Shown here piece by piece: positions 63,705 to 64,000 of a stretch of 64,000 bases of DNA. Source of the stretch: an uncultured Bacteroidales bacterium (GTDB taxonomy: Bacteria; Bacteroidota; Bacteroidia; Bacteroidales; P3); contig CAMVGR010000002.1 of NCBI GenBank assembly GCA_947167075.1, positions 124,001 to 188,000 of the forward strand, in the 5' to 3' direction. A model generated the notes under the pieces. That model was given only the letters and a program-made list of their open reading frames with translations, was not told the DNA's origin and did not search any database. A program made the translations under genes and the position numbers. Every line of letters starts with the position of its first letter. Position 1 is the first letter of the stretch.

Positions 63705-64000
63705 ATGAATATATTGCTATTAGGATCGGGAGGTCGTGAGCACGCTATTGCCTACAAGTTGGCGCAAAGCGAGCGATGCAGCCATCTCTTTATTGCTCCG
63801 GGCAATGCTGGGACGGCGGCGTTGGGAGAGAACGTGGACTTGGACATCATGGATTTTGCTGCCGTGGGCGAATTTGTGCAGAACAATCAGGTGGAAATGC
63901 TTGTCGTAGGCCCCGAGGCACCCCTTGTGGAGGGTATTGTGGACTATTTCAAGGAGAACCCTTCTTTGCGACAGGTGCATGTGATTGGTCCGAGTAAATA
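63705..64000 (+). CDS. purD: Phosphoribosylamine-glycine ligase, N-terminal part (runs off the window)
   Basis: The frame opens at ATG 63705 and is still open at the right edge, so only ~98 codons are seen. It shows the N-terminal pattern of GAR synthetase: MNILLLGSGGREHAIAYKLA, IAPGNAGTAALGENV, and MLVVGPEAPLVEG. The enzyme ligates glycine to phosphoribosylamine in purine synthesis. It is not linked to the purB gene at 5.6-6.9 kb. Confidence 0.92.
   Translation, partial: MNILLLGSGGREHAIAYKLAQSERCSHLFIAPGNAGTAALGENVDLDIMDFAAVGEFVQNNQVEMLVVGPEAPLVEGIVDYFKENPSLRQVHVIGPSK

Overview
The window comes from a Bacteroidetes genome, most likely order Bacteroidales. Evidence: type IX secretion (T9SS) sorting domains of both type A and type B, BspA-like leucine-rich repeats, a PorE-like T9SS component, DUF4290, DUF1343/NamZ and C69 dipeptidases, tryptophanase, and several promoters with the TAnnTTTGC -7 box that sigma-ABfr uses. 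Genes often overlap as ATGA and rarely have a Shine-Dalgarno sequence. Species cannot be named from this sequence.

Layout. 1-1.0 kb (+): 3' end of a C69 dipeptidase. 1.2-10.3 kb (-): a tight run of nine genes for housekeeping and envelope functions (outer-membrane-type protein, DUF4290, murA, PHP-type phosphatase, purB, ABC exporter, T9SS type B secreted protein, nadK, small membrane protein). 10.5-28.3 kb (-): a three-gene unit with a 4301-residue T9SS adhesin, a 70-residue protein and a fimbrillin/GLUG-type lipoprotein, and upstream of it tnaA with a long leader that carries a short upstream ORF. 29-47.3 kb (+): three tandem giant secreted proteins (about 1700, 1680 and 2680 residues) built, like the adhesin, from glycine-triad VYGGGN/VFGGGN repeats. 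47.7-51.9 kb (+): LysM/M23 peptidase, trmD, a REP-type palindrome array around an intact Y1 (HUH) transposase, and clpP. 52.1-54.0 kb (-): a BspA-like/InlB-like surface protein broken by a frameshift. 54.1-56.6 kb (+): dut, NamZ-like muramidase, nitroreductase. 56.7-58.4 kb (-): a second C69 dipeptidase, paralogous to the one at the left edge. 58.7-64 kb (+): PorE-like protein with a fused, degenerate retropepsin-like tail, miaA, DUF2807 lipoprotein, and the start of purD.

Three things stand out. First, four giant proteins share a Gly-triad repeat, and the three tandem ones share a conserved C-terminal region of about 430-500 residues but have no visible T9SS sorting domain. Second, the trmD-clpP gap holds a REPtron-like locus: about 21 copies of a palindrome on a 55-bp pitch, in 110-bp dimers with two alternating spacers, with the block just after the transposase inverted. 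Third, a family of 11-bp-period tandem repeats occurs at five intergenic loci, mostly just after the last gene of an operon. At two of them it leads into a 70-codon mini-ORF ending in a T9SS sorting-domain fragment, and the two mini-ORFs differ mainly by synonymous changes in the sorting-domain part.

The PorE-like gene and the type A and type B cargo genes suggest an active T9SS. The giant adhesins, NamZ, M23/LysM and C69 proteins point to a gut or oral-type lifestyle rich in surface display and peptide or peptidoglycan turnover; this last point is inference.
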